Below are positions 44,496-54,201 of a DNA stretch of 64,000 nt, one piece after another. The position numbers and the translations under genes were made by a program. Source of the stretch: Aliidiomarina sp. (lineage in GTDB: Bacteria > Pseudomonadota > Gammaproteobacteria > Enterobacterales > Alteromonadaceae). Every line of letters starts with the position of its first letter. The stretch's first letter is position 1. A model generated the notes under the pieces. It saw nothing but the letters and a program-made list of their open reading frames with translations, was not told where the DNA came from and made no database searches. The DNA is taken from positions 186,001 to 250,000 of the forward strand of contig NZ_JAIUMR010000003.1 in assembly GCF_022565475.1 (NCBI RefSeq), written 5' to 3'.

Positions 44496-46709
44496 ATGCC
44501 CCCTATGCAAAAGTTTTCAGATGTTTCTTTTGTACCGACTTCCCTTGCGCTTGCAATATCTTCTGCGCTCTTATTCACCATCCCATTGACCTCTTATGCT
44601 GAAGATGAATTAGCGGATACTTATGAGGTGATCACAGTCGTGGCTCATCGGCAGGCACGCCAACAAAGTGAAGTTACCGGTACTGTAACCGTTATAGATG
44701 AACACCGAATGCAACGAGAGCTGGCGCTCGATGTTGCTGATTTAATTCGCTATGAACCAGGGATCGATATTGACCAAGGCAGCACACGTTTTGGTCATGG
44801 CGGCTTTACCATCCGCGGTATTGGCGGCAATCGCAGTTCCATCGTGATTGATAATGTACCGGTGGGCGACGGTTTTAGCGTTGGGAACTTCTCGGATACG
44901 GGACGCGGCCTATCAGAGCTTGGTTTAATTAGCCGAGTTGAAGTTCTCCGTGGCCCGGCGTCAACGTTATACGGCAGTAAAGCGTTAGGTGGTGTGGTTG
45001 CGTTTTCGATGCTCGATATCGACGATGTGATTCGCTCGGGTGATTTTGGCGGCTTCGTGAATGTCAGTGGTCAAAGTGATCGTGACCGCTATCGAGCGAC
45101 CGCAGCGACGGCTTGGCAGCAAGGCGACTACGGCTTTTTAATTGCTGGCGCCCACCAGCGTGCTAATGAACCAAATTTACCAAGCTCACCAGACGTCCAA
45201 GACCAGCTCGACCAAAAACAGGATGCGATTCTTCTGCGTTTTGCCAAAGAAACGGATCGAGCTCGCCTTCGAATCAGCTTTGATAGCCAAGAAGAAAAGC
45301 GGGAGAGTGACATTCTCGCCCTACTCGGTCAGGGGCGCTTCGCGATGACGACCTTGATGACAGGAGATGACACACGTGATCAATGGCGTTTTGTCATTGA
45401 CCAATACTTCCAGAATGTCGCCGGTATCGATCGCGGTAACTGGCGCATTTGGCGGCAAATGACTAATACTCGCCAAGATACGTATGAGGAGCGGCGAGCA
45501 GCGCCAGTGCCGATTTCCATTGAACGTGATTTCGAATTTCAACAGAAGGCTTGGGGTGTTGGCAGCGATCTCGAAAATGATCTACAACTTGGTGGTTTCA
45601 AACAACGACTTGGCTATGGATTTGAGTTGATTAAAACGCAGGTTGCAGACCGTCGTGACGGTTTACAAACCAACTTAATGAATGGTTCGACAACCACTAT
45701 TATTTTGGGCGAGCAATTCCCGCTGCGTGATTTCCCGAATAGTGATGTAACTGAGTTAGGCGTCTACGTGCATGACGAAATTCAGTTGTGGTCAGCAGGG
45801 CCAACACTGAGTCCGGGCTTGCGTTATGAATATTACAAACTGAACTCCACAGCAGACGACCTTTACACCAGCGCGTTTCCCAACACGGAAGTAACTGACC
45901 TAAGTGAGAGCCGTTGGTTACCGAAGTTAGGTCTGTTATGGCCGCTGCAGGAGAACCTTGATTGGTTCGTGCAATATGCGGAAGGCTTCCGTGCGCCGCC
46001 GTTTTCGGATGTGAATATTGGCTTGTATATGCCGATGATGAACTTAGTGGCGATTCCGAATCCTGACCTGAAGTCTGAAAAAGGCAGAACCATCGAAACC
46101 GGTTTGCGCTGGCAGAATGCAGACAGCCAACTTGAAGTGGTGTTTTTCCGTAATCACTATCGTGATTTTATTGAGACGCGAGCCGCATTAGGGTTTGATC
46201 CCGCTCGCGGTATGCTCGTGTTTCAATCACAAAACCGTGATCGGGTGTGTATTGAAGGTGCCGAAATGCGCGCTCGCCAAAGTCTAGGTAACTTCTTTGA
46301 GGTGCGTGTTGCGGCTGAAATCACGCGCGGTTATGAGCAAGGTGCCAGCAGTGAGGAAAACCACCATTTGAGTGAAGTCGCACCAGCCCGAGCGACGGTT
46401 GAGCTTGCTTGGTTACCGAATATGCACTGGGAAAGTCGTCTCTTCGTGCAGGCCAGTCGTGGTCAACGGGACCTGGTCGATGCTAGCGGCGCAGCACTGT
46501 TTTCAGCTCCCGGTTATACCACAGTTGACTGGGTCAGCCAGTGGCTCCCGAACGAAACCTGGTCGGTAACTTTCGGTGTATTCAATCTCACCGATAAAAC
46601 CTACTGGCGCCAAAGTGGCTCTCGTCTACGGCCCGCCAATGACCCCTACCTACCACTTTGGGTAGAACCCGGCCGAAGTGTCGGCGCTTCGGTCACGATG
46701 CGATTCTAA
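44496..46709 (+). CDS. TonB-dependent outer-membrane heme/hemoprotein receptor
   Basis: 737 residues: signal peptide (about 1-35), TonB box-like region (TYEVITVVA), plug domain (about 50-170, with FTIRGIGGNRSSIVIDNVPVGDG and LRGPASTLYGSKALGGV) and a 22-strand barrel ending in SVTMRF, with a terminal Phe. The FRAP box (EGFRAPPFSD) and NPDL motif are characteristic of heme receptors of the HemR/HmuR type. Start at ATG 44496 or 44505. Its place beside the multi-heme NirS suggests heme supply for denitrification enzymes (inference). It is followed by a terminator. Confidence 0.87.
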   Translation: MPPMQKFSDVSFVPTSLALAISSALLFTIPLTSYAEDELADTYEVITVVAHRQARQQSEVTGTVTVIDEHRMQRELALDVADLIRYEPGIDIDQGSTRFGHGGFTIRGIGGNRSSIVIDNVPVGDGFSVGNFSDTGRGLSELGLISRVEVLRGPASTLYGSKALGGVVAFSMLDIDDVIRSGDFGGFVNVSGQSDRDRYRATAATAWQQGDYGFLIAGAHQRANEPNLPSSPDVQDQLDQKQDAILLRFAKETDRARLRISFDSQEEKRESDILALLGQGRFAMTTLMTGDDTRDQWRFVIDQYFQNVAGIDRGNWRIWRQMTNTRQDTYEERRAAPVPISIERDFEFQQKAWGVGSDLENDLQLGGFKQRLGYGFELIKTQVADRRDGLQTNLMNGSTTTIILGEQFPLRDFPNSDVTELGVYVHDEIQLWSAGPTLSPGLRYEYYKLNSTADDLYTSAFPNTEVTDLSESRWLPKLGLLWPLQENLDWFVQYAEGFRAPPFSDVNIGLYMPMMNLVAIPNPDLKSEKGRTIETGLRWQNADSQLEVVFFRNHYRDFIETRAALGFDPARGMLVFQSQNRDRVCIEGAEMRARQSLGNFFEVRVAAEITRGYEQGASSEENHHLSEVAPARATVELAWLPNMHWESRLFVQASRGQRDLVDASGAALFSAPGYTTVDWVSQWLPNETWSVTFGVFNLTDKTYWRQSGSRLRPANDPYLPLWVEPGRSVGASVTMRF

Positions 46710-46720
46710 TCACACCGACT

Positions 46721-46744
46721 AAAACGCCCTCCGGGGCGTTTTTT
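46721..46744 (+). terminator. Terminator after the TonB receptor
   Basis: AAAACGCCC, loop TCC, GGGGCGTTTTTT: a short GC stem with a T-run. Confidence 0.87.
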
Positions 46745-46769
46745 GTCACCCGATTTCGCTACCAGCACA

Positions 46770-46813
46770 TTCCGGCTCGGAGCCGGAATGGCAATTGCGG
46801 CTCCGAGCCGGAA
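46770..46813. repeat. Nested inverted repeat, REP-like
   Basis: TTCCGGCTCGGAGCCG at 46770-46785 is repeated as its exact reverse complement at 46798-46813, 12 bases apart. Each arm is itself nearly palindromic (CCGGCTC-G-GAGCCGG). It lies between a terminator and the next promoter, a typical place for REP/BIME elements. Only this copy was noticed in the window. Confidence 0.75.
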
Positions 46814-46891
46814 ACGTAAGTGTAGAAAAAAGCTGGGGTTCTTGGTACAAAGGGGGGAGAGGGTTTATAACAATTGTAAGGTTTGGGGGCG

Positions 46892-48160
46892 ATGCGCAAA
46901 GAGCAGCAGGCGACGAAGCTGTATATTCAGTTTTTGTATGTTGTGACGATGCTAGTGTTTATTGGCAGCGCATTTTTTTATCGCCCGGCCGAGCAAGAAG
47001 CGATTAACTACTTTTGGTTGATGCTGGCGCTCCTTACGGTACTGACCGCTGTGGCGACTGTGAGTGAAACGAAAGGTACGACGTTCGCGCAAGTCATTGG
47101 GCTGACCGCTCTTTGGGTTATCGCCCTCAGTCAAAGCGGTGGTGCTACGAGTCCGGCGAACGCTTTGTTACTGATTCTATTGGTCATTGCTTTTCTGCAA
47201 TTAAAGCCGCTCTCGGGGTGGTTAACCTTGGGGTTTATTCTCATCGCGCAAGGCTATTTCCTCATTTTACTTGAGCAAGGTGCGCATGGGCATGCCGAGC
47301 ATCGTGAGCATTATTTGGGTATGGGGTTTACCTTTATCCTCGCCGCTATTCTTTTGTCGTTTACGTTACGCTTGATGCGTACACGACTTGAACGCAGCCA
47401 ACAGCAGTTACAGCAGATGCGTGAGTCGCAGTTGCGCCGCGAGCAAATTGTGGCGATGGCCACTGTTTCTGCTCAATTTACGCATGACATTGCGACACCA
47501 CTGGCGATGCTCAGCCTGTTGCATGAAGAGTTACAAGAGAGTTTTAGCGACCACCCAGCAGTGCAGGAAATGCGCGAACCGCTCGCCCGAGTGCGATTGC
47601 TATTGGATGAGCTGCGTGCGGCCAGCGAGTCTTTACATCAAGACGAGCATGCGGTGATCTCGGTGGCAAAATTGCAGAAAGAGCTTCGTCAACACATGAC
47701 GTTGTCACTACCGGCAGATCACATTGAATGCAAATTTGAGTCAGCACATGATTGCTTCATTCACGCTGATTCAACCCTACTTCCAGCGTTACTGAATCTT
47801 GTCCGTAACGCAGCTCACGAAGTGCGACAAATTGGTGCAGGTCAGGTCGTTGTCGATGCTCGTATAGTGGCGAACACATGGCAGCTGCGCATTCGCAACC
47901 CAAATTTTTCGTTAACGAGTAAGCGTTTAAACGAGTTAAGTCAAGGGAGTGTCAGTAGCGACAAAGGGCTAGGGATCGGCCTATTATTGAGTCACGCGAC
48001 ACTTGAACGCATGGGCGGAACTTTGAAAATAATACTACGCGATGAAAGTGCTCAGGGTGCAGGTGCGTCTGAGGAGGATCGAGTGACGAGTTACGTTGAG
48101 CAGTATGTTGAAGTGCCTTTGCTCGAAAACGCAACCCAATTGAGCGCTGATCAGGTATGA
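46892..48160 (+). CDS. RegB/PrrB/RoxS-type redox sensor histidine kinase
   Basis: 422 residues from ATG 46892 (a TTG at 46883 is in frame). Six membrane segments (about 15-165), where GGATSPA matches the position of the quinone-sensing GGxxNPF motif of RegB in degenerate form. A short coiled coil is followed by the H-box AQFTHDIATPLAMLSLLHEEL, N-box LLNLVRNAAHEV and G-box GLGIGLLLSHATLERMGGTL. The family couples respiratory redox state to photosynthesis, nitrogen and terminal-oxidase genes. The response regulator follows 56 bases later. Confidence 0.87.
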   Translation: MRKEQQATKLYIQFLYVVTMLVFIGSAFFYRPAEQEAINYFWLMLALLTVLTAVATVSETKGTTFAQVIGLTALWVIALSQSGGATSPANALLLILLVIAFLQLKPLSGWLTLGFILIAQGYFLILLEQGAHGHAEHREHYLGMGFTFILAAILLSFTLRLMRTRLERSQQQLQQMRESQLRREQIVAMATVSAQFTHDIATPLAMLSLLHEELQESFSDHPAVQEMREPLARVRLLLDELRAASESLHQDEHAVISVAKLQKELRQHMTLSLPADHIECKFESAHDCFIHADSTLLPALLNLVRNAAHEVRQIGAGQVVVDARIVANTWQLRIRNPNFSLTSKRLNELSQGSVSSDKGLGIGLLLSHATLERMGGTLKIILRDESAQGAGASEEDRVTSYVEQYVEVPLLENATQLSADQV

Positions 48161-48216
48161 TTTACTTCATGAGCACCAGCAAATAGCTGCACAGCAATAA
48201 CTTTAGGAGATTAGGT

Positions 48217-48738
48217 ATGGCGGAAACTCGCCTCCTCATGATTGATGACGATGAACCGTTTGCGCGCATTCTACTGCGCCGTTTAGAGCATCATGGCTGG
48301 CCGGGAGTCCATGCGATTTCGACAGAGCGGGCGCTTGTCGATTACCAACGGACGCCGTTCGACATTATTTTATTGGACCTCAATTTGTCTGGCGAGTCTG
48401 GATTAAGCCGCTTGCAGGAACTACAGAAAACATGGCCACAGGCGCGGATTATTATCCTCACCGGTTATGCCAGTATTGCGACGACGGTGCACGCTATCAA
48501 ACAAGGTTGTGATGACTACCTGACCAAACCGGTTGAGATAAACACCTTGTTGAAGGTACTCGCCGGTGATGATGAAGAGCCACCGCTATGTGATGAGCCC
48601 GTGAGCGTCGATGCACTGGAGTGGGAGCTGATTCAACGGACGCTGCAGGAACACAATGGCAATATTTCAGCGACAGCGCGGGCGCTTAAAATGCATCGCC
48701 GGACGCTGCAGCGGAAATTGCAAAAGAAGCGGATTTAG
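48217..48738 (+). CDS. RegA/PrrA/RoxR-type response regulator
   Basis: 173 residues. Receiver domain (about 5-120) with acidic pair DDD at 10-12, phospho-acceptor Asp in IILLDLNLSGESGL, Thr in ILTGYAS and Lys in LTKPVE. C-terminal Fis-type HTH NISATARALKMHRRTLQRK (about 150-168), close to the RegA recognition helix, then a basic end. Partner of the kinase upstream. Near nirS, it is a candidate regulator of that gene, which has no FNR box (inference). Confidence 0.9.
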   Translation: MAETRLLMIDDDEPFARILLRRLEHHGWPGVHAISTERALVDYQRTPFDIILLDLNLSGESGLSRLQELQKTWPQARIIILTGYASIATTVHAIKQGCDDYLTKPVEINTLLKVLAGDDEEPPLCDEPVSVDALEWELIQRTLQEHNGNISATARALKMHRRTLQRKLQKKRI

Positions 48739-48776
48739 TCAAAATCGAGCCAATGCTCGCTTGTGAATGCGTTTAT

Positions 48777-49937
48777 TTACACGGGCTGTTCGAGCAAAAT
48801 GGATGGTTGTATATCCTCGAGTGATGTACAGCCGGTGAGCGCCATAGCAACATCCATTTCCGCCCGTAAAATCGTTAACACCTCGCTCACGCCTTGCTCA
48901 CCTCGCGCCGCCAGTCCGTAAGCCCAAGCACGACCCAACATGCAACCCGTCGCCCCGAGTGCAAGTGCTTTGACAACATCAAGTCCACTGCGAATGCCGC
49001 CGTCCATGAGTACTTCACATCGACCCGCGACCGCGTCGACACATTTGGGTAAAGCGAGAATACTTGGTTCGACGCTATCCAGTTGGCGACCGCCGTGATT
49101 CGATACCGAAATTGCATCGTATTGTAATGTTGCTGCTTGTTTGGCGTCTTCTGCATCAAGAATACCTTTCAGGACAATTTTGCCGTCCCAATGGTCACGC
49201 AGCCAGGTTAGGTCTTCCCATGTCACCGCAGGATCAAACTGTTCATCAACCCAGTGTTTAAAAGCCGGTAGACTTTTTGCTGAGGGAACGGCGTCGGCCA
49301 AATTACCGAACACTAGTGGTTTCCCTTTGATCGGCACATCCCATAGCCAACGAGGATGACTGAGCAAGTCCGCTAATTTGGTCAAGGTCGCATGAATTCC
49401 GGACGCCCCGGCAATTCCATTGCGAACATCACGATAACGGGCACCCAAGACAGCAAGATCGACGGTGAACACCAAAACCTTAACACCAGCTTGTTTTGCT
49501 CGGCGCAGCAATTCTGCCGCGTAGCCCCGGTCTTTGAGCATATAGAGTTGAAACCAGAGTTGAGCACCGGTGGCGGCGACCTCCTCGATACCACAAAGTG
49601 AAACAGTGGACTCACAAAAGGCAACGTTAGCACGTTTAGCGGCGCGGGCGGCTTGGACTTCGCCGCGCCGAGCATTTAAGCCGGCCAGTCCAACAGGGCC
49701 AAGAACAACCGGCAATGCATAACGCTCGCCAAGGATGGTGGCTGACAGATCGCGCTGACTGACATCTTTGAGAACCCGTTGGCGCAGATGAATATGTGCT
49801 AATGCACTCATGTTCTCACGGCACGTCTGTTCATCATAGGCACCGCCTTCGAGATAATCAAAGAACTGGCGCGGAAGGCGTTTGCGCGCCAGTTCTCGAT
49901 AATCTTGAATGCTTGCAGGTGCAATCAACTTCGCCAT
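48777..49937 (-). CDS. lldD: FMN-dependent L-lactate dehydrogenase LldD (alpha-hydroxy-acid oxidase family)
   Basis: It oxidises L-lactate to pyruvate at the membrane with electrons to quinone. 386 residues against 396 in E. coli LldD. Motifs: FDYLEGGAYDE, LGPVGLAGLNARRGEVQAA, STVSLCGIEEVA, GARYRDVRNG, and the active-site SNHGGRQLDS with the catalytic His. Other 2-hydroxy-acid oxidases are the alternative, but these blocks match LldD best. The M1 peptidase gene lies 21 bases upstream on the same strand, so the two may be co-transcribed. Confidence 0.88.
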   Translation of the reverse strand: MAKLIAPASIQDYRELARKRLPRQFFDYLEGGAYDEQTCRENMSALAHIHLRQRVLKDVSQRDLSATILGERYALPVVLGPVGLAGLNARRGEVQAARAAKRANVAFCESTVSLCGIEEVAATGAQLWFQLYMLKDRGYAAELLRRAKQAGVKVLVFTVDLAVLGARYRDVRNGIAGASGIHATLTKLADLLSHPRWLWDVPIKGKPLVFGNLADAVPSAKSLPAFKHWVDEQFDPAVTWEDLTWLRDHWDGKIVLKGILDAEDAKQAATLQYDAISVSNHGGRQLDSVEPSILALPKCVDAVAGRCEVLMDGGIRSGLDVVKALALGATGCMLGRAWAYGLAARGEQGVSEVLTILRAEMDVAMALTGCTSLEDIQPSILLEQPV

Positions 49938-49958
49938 TACTTACCCTTACTGGAGCAA

Positions 49959-51854
49959 TTAATTGAGCTCTAAAATCGCTTCAATTTGGTCGCGCGTCAA
50001 GACATGGTAACTCGGTTTTGCCTGCGCATAGATCTCTCGCGCGAGCTCCAGACCTTCAGGTGTTGCGGCGAGCGCTGCATAAACGGGCCGAATAAAGGCT
50101 AAGCGTCCCATGCTCGTCAGCATCTCGCGTACGCGCGGCATGGCGGGTTCGTAATTGTGTTGAATAGCAATCACCAGCCATTGCGAAAGAATTGCATTGT
50201 TACGTGTAGCGGTAAGTTCAAAGGCTTCGTCGAGACGGGCTAAGTCTTGCTGTGACAGGTCCGCCGGTAATTGCGAGAGAAAATAAACACGCTCATGAAT
50301 CGACCAGTTGCTGATGTCGATATTCTCACCAGCAAACCACCGTTCTTGTGCCTGCGCGACACGGTCAAAGGCGGCGACTTGCGGTATTGGTGCCGAGTCT
50401 GGAAGGCCCGGTGCATATAACCATTCTTCAACTTCGGCGAGCGGCACTAATGCTGGTTCCAAGGCCAGCAGGTTGGCTTGTAAGTACTCAACAAACTGAT
50501 CAGTCGTGAGGGTGGCGAAGCTGAAATCAGCGAAATATTGACGGACAAATGCATCGAAACGTTCGCGGCCAAAACGCTCCTCTAAGAAAAACAGAAACAG
50601 CTGTGCTTTGATATATGGAACCGAGGTAAAGGCTGTGTCGGGATCACGTTGCTCGAGTTCAATGTGCAGCACCTGCTGGCGCTCACTGAGGTGCGGTAAG
50701 GCACTTATTAGCGACTGGGCATCGAGCATTCGCTCCATCAGCGCCCGTTCTTCGCCGTAAACAGCTTCCATAATGCGGTTTTCGACGTACGAGGTGAATC
50801 CTTCGTTGAGCCAGAGGTCACGCCACGTCGCATTGGTGACTAAATTACCAGACCAAGAATGGGCGAGCTCGTGGGCAATTAAGCTAACCAGGCTTTGATC
50901 GCCTGCGATCACGGTGGGGGTTAAAAAGGCTAATTGCGGATTTTCCATGCCACCAAACGGAAAACTCGGGGGGAGTACTAGCTGATCATAACGGTCCCAT
51001 GCAAATGGGCCAAATAGCTGCTCGGTCACCGCCATCATATCGGTAGTGTAGGAAAACTCAGCAACGGCATCGGCTAATACCGAGGGTTCGGCGTAAATCG
51101 CCATGCGCTCGTTCAAGGCATAAAAATCAAGGTCGCCGACCGCTATCGCCATCAAATAGGACGGGATTGGCTGTTCGCTGCGAAATTCATAGAAACCCGT
51201 GCGTTCAGGGTTTGGCGGGTTGTTTGCGCCCATAAGACCAACCAAATAGGGTGGAGTATAAAGCTCACCCGTGAAGGTTAAGCGCTCCGTTGGCGTGTCC
51301 TGAATCGGAATCCAAGTCCGCGCATAATGTGGTTGTGACTGGCTATATAAAAATGGATATTGACCGCCGGCGGTGCCCACGGGGTCAACCCAGTCTAAGC
51401 CGGTTGCAGTCGGTGAGCTTGAATAGTGAATACGGACTTTTTCCGCGCCCGCGGTAACCCGAACGGACAGTGGTGTGCCGAGAATTGGATCCCGCTCACC
51501 AAGTGTAAAGGTGGTGTCCTGCCAGTCGCCATGCACATGTTGCTCGACGCCGTAAATAGTTAACGCTTCAGTATCGAAAACGACTTCGGTTGCACGTGCG
51601 TCTCGAAACTCGAGGTCATATTCCGCCGAACCAATCAGTTTTTTCTGATTGAAATCCACCTGTAAGCTTAAATGCAAATGCGGTGTGTGGATCTGATTGC
51701 TATTGGCAAAACTATGCTGGTCGATAGTCGGCGTGGCGACTCGTGTGTGCTCCGAGCGTGGGCTATGCGGTTGTTCGGACTGTTGCGGTGAACAAGCTAC
51801 GAGAATAAGCGGTAACGCTACCCACGCCAGCTGTTTTAGCGAAAATGAAGACAC
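49959..51854 (-). CDS. M1-family zinc aminopeptidase lipoprotein
   Basis: 631 residues. Lipoprotein signal with lipobox LVAC at residues 18-21, so it is probably anchored in the periplasm or outer membrane. The exopeptidase motif is GGMENP near residue 305; the zinc site is HELAHSW with the third ligand Glu in NEGFTSYVE 18 residues on. The C-terminal part is a helical domain as in leukotriene-A4-hydrolase-like aminopeptidases of marine bacteria (ColAP type). It hydrolyses N-terminal residues of peptides. Confidence 0.92.
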   Translation of the reverse strand: MSSFSLKQLAWVALPLILVACSPQQSEQPHSPRSEHTRVATPTIDQHSFANSNQIHTPHLHLSLQVDFNQKKLIGSAEYDLEFRDARATEVVFDTEALTIYGVEQHVHGDWQDTTFTLGERDPILGTPLSVRVTAGAEKVRIHYSSSPTATGLDWVDPVGTAGGQYPFLYSQSQPHYARTWIPIQDTPTERLTFTGELYTPPYLVGLMGANNPPNPERTGFYEFRSEQPIPSYLMAIAVGDLDFYALNERMAIYAEPSVLADAVAEFSYTTDMMAVTEQLFGPFAWDRYDQLVLPPSFPFGGMENPQLAFLTPTVIAGDQSLVSLIAHELAHSWSGNLVTNATWRDLWLNEGFTSYVENRIMEAVYGEERALMERMLDAQSLISALPHLSERQQVLHIELEQRDPDTAFTSVPYIKAQLFLFFLEERFGRERFDAFVRQYFADFSFATLTTDQFVEYLQANLLALEPALVPLAEVEEWLYAPGLPDSAPIPQVAAFDRVAQAQERWFAGENIDISNWSIHERVYFLSQLPADLSQQDLARLDEAFELTATRNNAILSQWLVIAIQHNYEPAMPRVREMLTSMGRLAFIRPVYAALAATPEGLELAREIYAQAKPSYHVLTRDQIEAILELN

Positions 51855-52106
51855 ATCATGCTCCTTACTAGCACTGATTAATAGCGTCAGTTATAGCAGA
51901 TTAAGCGGCGAACCACTATGCGGGATTGTTAATGCGACCAGAATGTTAGCAGTAAAAATCCACACCCGAGACTGACCATGAAAACCGGTACACTCCAGCG
52001 ATGAAATTCCCCCCAGGTTGAATGTTTAGCAGGCAAAGATTTACCCACGAGACGTAAAGCAATCTATCTTCGCTGACCCTCGCAAATGTTCGGCGCAATT
52101 GCCGCA

Positions 52107-53006
52107 TTAGCGGTTAGGCACGCTCACGGTTCCATTGACATTGGTATGGCTGACTTTGCCTGAACCTTTACTCCGCAGGGTAAAGTCGCCGGTAACGTTG
52201 GTGACCGTAATTGACCCAGAACCAGTCGTATTAATCATCACACTACCATCGATATCTTTTGCACTAAGACGGCCAGAGCCTATGCTGCGTACGGTGATAT
52301 CGCCAGTGATGTCTTCTAATGATGCGCGGCCACTACCAATGGTTTGAATCGACACGGCGTCACGGACATTGTCAATCTCAGCACGCCCACTACCGATACT
52401 GCCAATATCAACATTACCGCTGACGTGGTCGACTTCGACACGACCGCTACCAATAGTGCTTATATTGACGCTGCCAGCGTGTTCAATGTCAATTTTGCCA
52501 CTGCCTACCTGCGCGCTAACATGACCAGAAACGTTGTCGACCTCGAGCTCACCGCTACCGACGACGGCAGTGACCGTAGCGACATTTTCAATTTCAGCTT
52601 TACCAGAGCCAACGGTGACGTCGATTGACCACGACGCTGGAACCTGTCCTTTAACTTGAAAGTAGCCATAATCAGAACTGCGAAAGAGACCGGTTCGGAA
52701 AACATTATAGCGTCCGCCGTGATCGAGTTCTAATTTAGCGAGGTCACCACGTTGACTTGTTTTCGCTTCCAGTGCATCAAGACGTTTTTGGTCAGAGGCG
52801 CAATAACGCACGTGCAATTTACCTGTACTGCCTGTGTGGCCTTCTAAATCAAGTTGGTCGGGCCCAAGACTAATTTGGAGTTGCTGGATACTCGCGCTGT
52901 TGAGCTCTAGCGTAACGTCTTTCGATAGTTTACAGGGTAAATCAGCGAACGCAGCTGATGACCACAGCAATAGGCTCGACGCGGATACGATAAGAATATT
53001 CTTCAT
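52107..53006 (-). CDS. Exported protein with tandem GSG repeats (DUF4097/adhesin-like beta-solenoid)
   Basis: 299 residues with a signal peptide (about 1-21). The first third (about 22-130) is non-repetitive with two cysteines. From about residue 135 to the end there are nine tandem repeats of 17-19 residues built on xGSGxxxxxxVxGxVxI, for example IGSGRVEVDHVSGNVDIGS. This periodicity predicts a beta-solenoid. It resembles DUF4097/DUF2807-type proteins, whose functions are unknown. It is divergent from the YeiH gene. Confidence 0.8.
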   Translation of the reverse strand: MKNILIVSASSLLLWSSAAFADLPCKLSKDVTLELNSASIQQLQISLGPDQLDLEGHTGSTGKLHVRYCASDQKRLDALEAKTSQRGDLAKLELDHGGRYNVFRTGLFRSSDYGYFQVKGQVPASWSIDVTVGSGKAEIENVATVTAVVGSGELEVDNVSGHVSAQVGSGKIDIEHAGSVNISTIGSGRVEVDHVSGNVDIGSIGSGRAEIDNVRDAVSIQTIGSGRASLEDITGDITVRSIGSGRLSAKDIDGSVMINTTGSGSITVTNVTGDFTLRSKGSGKVSHTNVNGTVSVPNR

Positions 53007-53188
53007 GATAAAACCCCTTTTAGTGGAGGGCTAAGTACGCCACTATAGTGAATTGAATGCTATAAGCGGCTCTGCATTGCAACGAGTCAGTAAGTATCGT
53101 TGAACTTGCCAAAACCGGCAAGCATTCGCAATAAATTCATAAGGTGCTAATATTGCGCACATTCTCGCTGCAACCTGGAACATTGTGA

Positions 53189-54139
53189 ATGCAAGTTATT
53201 GCGCTCAAACATATCGTCTTCTTATTCATCGGACTTCTGTGTCTAACCCCACTGATCAGTTCGCCAGTTGCACTGGTGTTAGGAATTGTAGCCGCCTTGC
53301 TAGGCTGGGTTCCCAAGCATGTCAATGTCGCTGCGTTGGTGAAAAGACTGTTAGCGATATCCATCGTTGGTCTTGGATTCGGCGTCAACTTGCAAGTTGC
53401 GGCGCGCACCAGCGGCGAAAACATTCTCCTTATTTTATTTTATGTGGTTACCACACTGCTGCTTGCGCTCGGCCTAGCAAAACTCTTGCGGATGGATAAG
53501 CGCAGCGCCACATTGATTGGCTCGGGCACCGCCATTTGTGGCGGCAGCGCGATTGCGGCGATGGCGCCGACGATTCAAGCGCGCGCAGAGCAAATCGCGG
53601 TTGCACTTGGCTGTGTGTTCATTCTCAATGCGATTGCTCTATTCGTGTTTCCACCGATCGGCCACTGGCTCGGTTTGAGCGAGTATGACTTCGGGGTGTG
53701 GGCTGCGATTGCAATACACGATACATCGTCCGTGGTTGGTGCTGCCGAAGTTTATGGCGACGAAGCCTTGGTGGTGGCAACGACGGTGAAATTAACCCGT
53801 GCCTTGGCAATTGTACCCATGGTTTTAATTGCTGCCGTGGTTTATCAGGCTGGACAACGTCGACGCAATATTGAAGTCGCCACAAAACTACCAACGGTGC
53901 CTTTATTTATCGTCTTTTACGTGGTGGCAATTTTAGTGGCTGAGCTCGTTCCGCAAGGTGCCGCAGCTTATGAACTGGCATTTGATTTTGCGAAACGACT
54001 TTTAGTGGTGTGCCTGTATTTAATTGGCGCGTCGATGTCACTCACAACGATTCGCCAAGCAGGTTTTAAACCGATGTTATTGGCGATTATTCTGTGGTTA
54101 TTTGTGTCAATGAGCTCGTTGTGGTGGATTTTAACCTAA
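53189..54139 (+). CDS. YeiH/UPF0324-family membrane protein (putative anion exporter)
   Basis: 316 residues, about 10 membrane segments. Signature regions are SIVGLGFGVNLQ, LIGSGTAICGGSAIAAMAP, IAIHDTSSVVGAA and VVATTVKLTRALAIVPM. The family is often annotated as a putative sulfate or sulfonate exporter; direct evidence is thin. It is a single gene ended by a hairpin at 54138-54173 (AAACGCCT/AGGCGTTT). Confidence 0.85.
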   Translation: MQVIALKHIVFLFIGLLCLTPLISSPVALVLGIVAALLGWVPKHVNVAALVKRLLAISIVGLGFGVNLQVAARTSGENILLILFYVVTTLLLALGLAKLLRMDKRSATLIGSGTAICGGSAIAAMAPTIQARAEQIAVALGCVFILNAIALFVFPPIGHWLGLSEYDFGVWAAIAIHDTSSVVGAAEVYGDEALVVATTVKLTRALAIVPMVLIAAVVYQAGQRRRNIEVATKLPTVPLFIVFYVVAILVAELVPQGAAAYELAFDFAKRLLVVCLYLIGASMSLTTIRQAGFKPMLLAIILWLFVSMSSLWWILT

Positions 54140-54173
54140 ACGCCTCGCTGTCGAACAACGAAGCAAGGCGTTT
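54138..54173. terminator. Hairpin between YeiH and GST genes
   Basis: AAACGCCT (54138-54145) pairs with AGGCGTTT (54166-54173) over a 20-base loop; it lies between convergent genes. Confidence 0.55.
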
Positions 54174-54201
54174 AGATAAACTGCACACTGTCCGTGAATG
54201 A

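Noticed and set aside
52107-53006. Regular repeats of about 51-57 bases suggesting a CRISPR array
   Set aside because: They lie inside an open reading frame and encode GSG protein repeats; the bases vary at third positions and there are no unique spacers.
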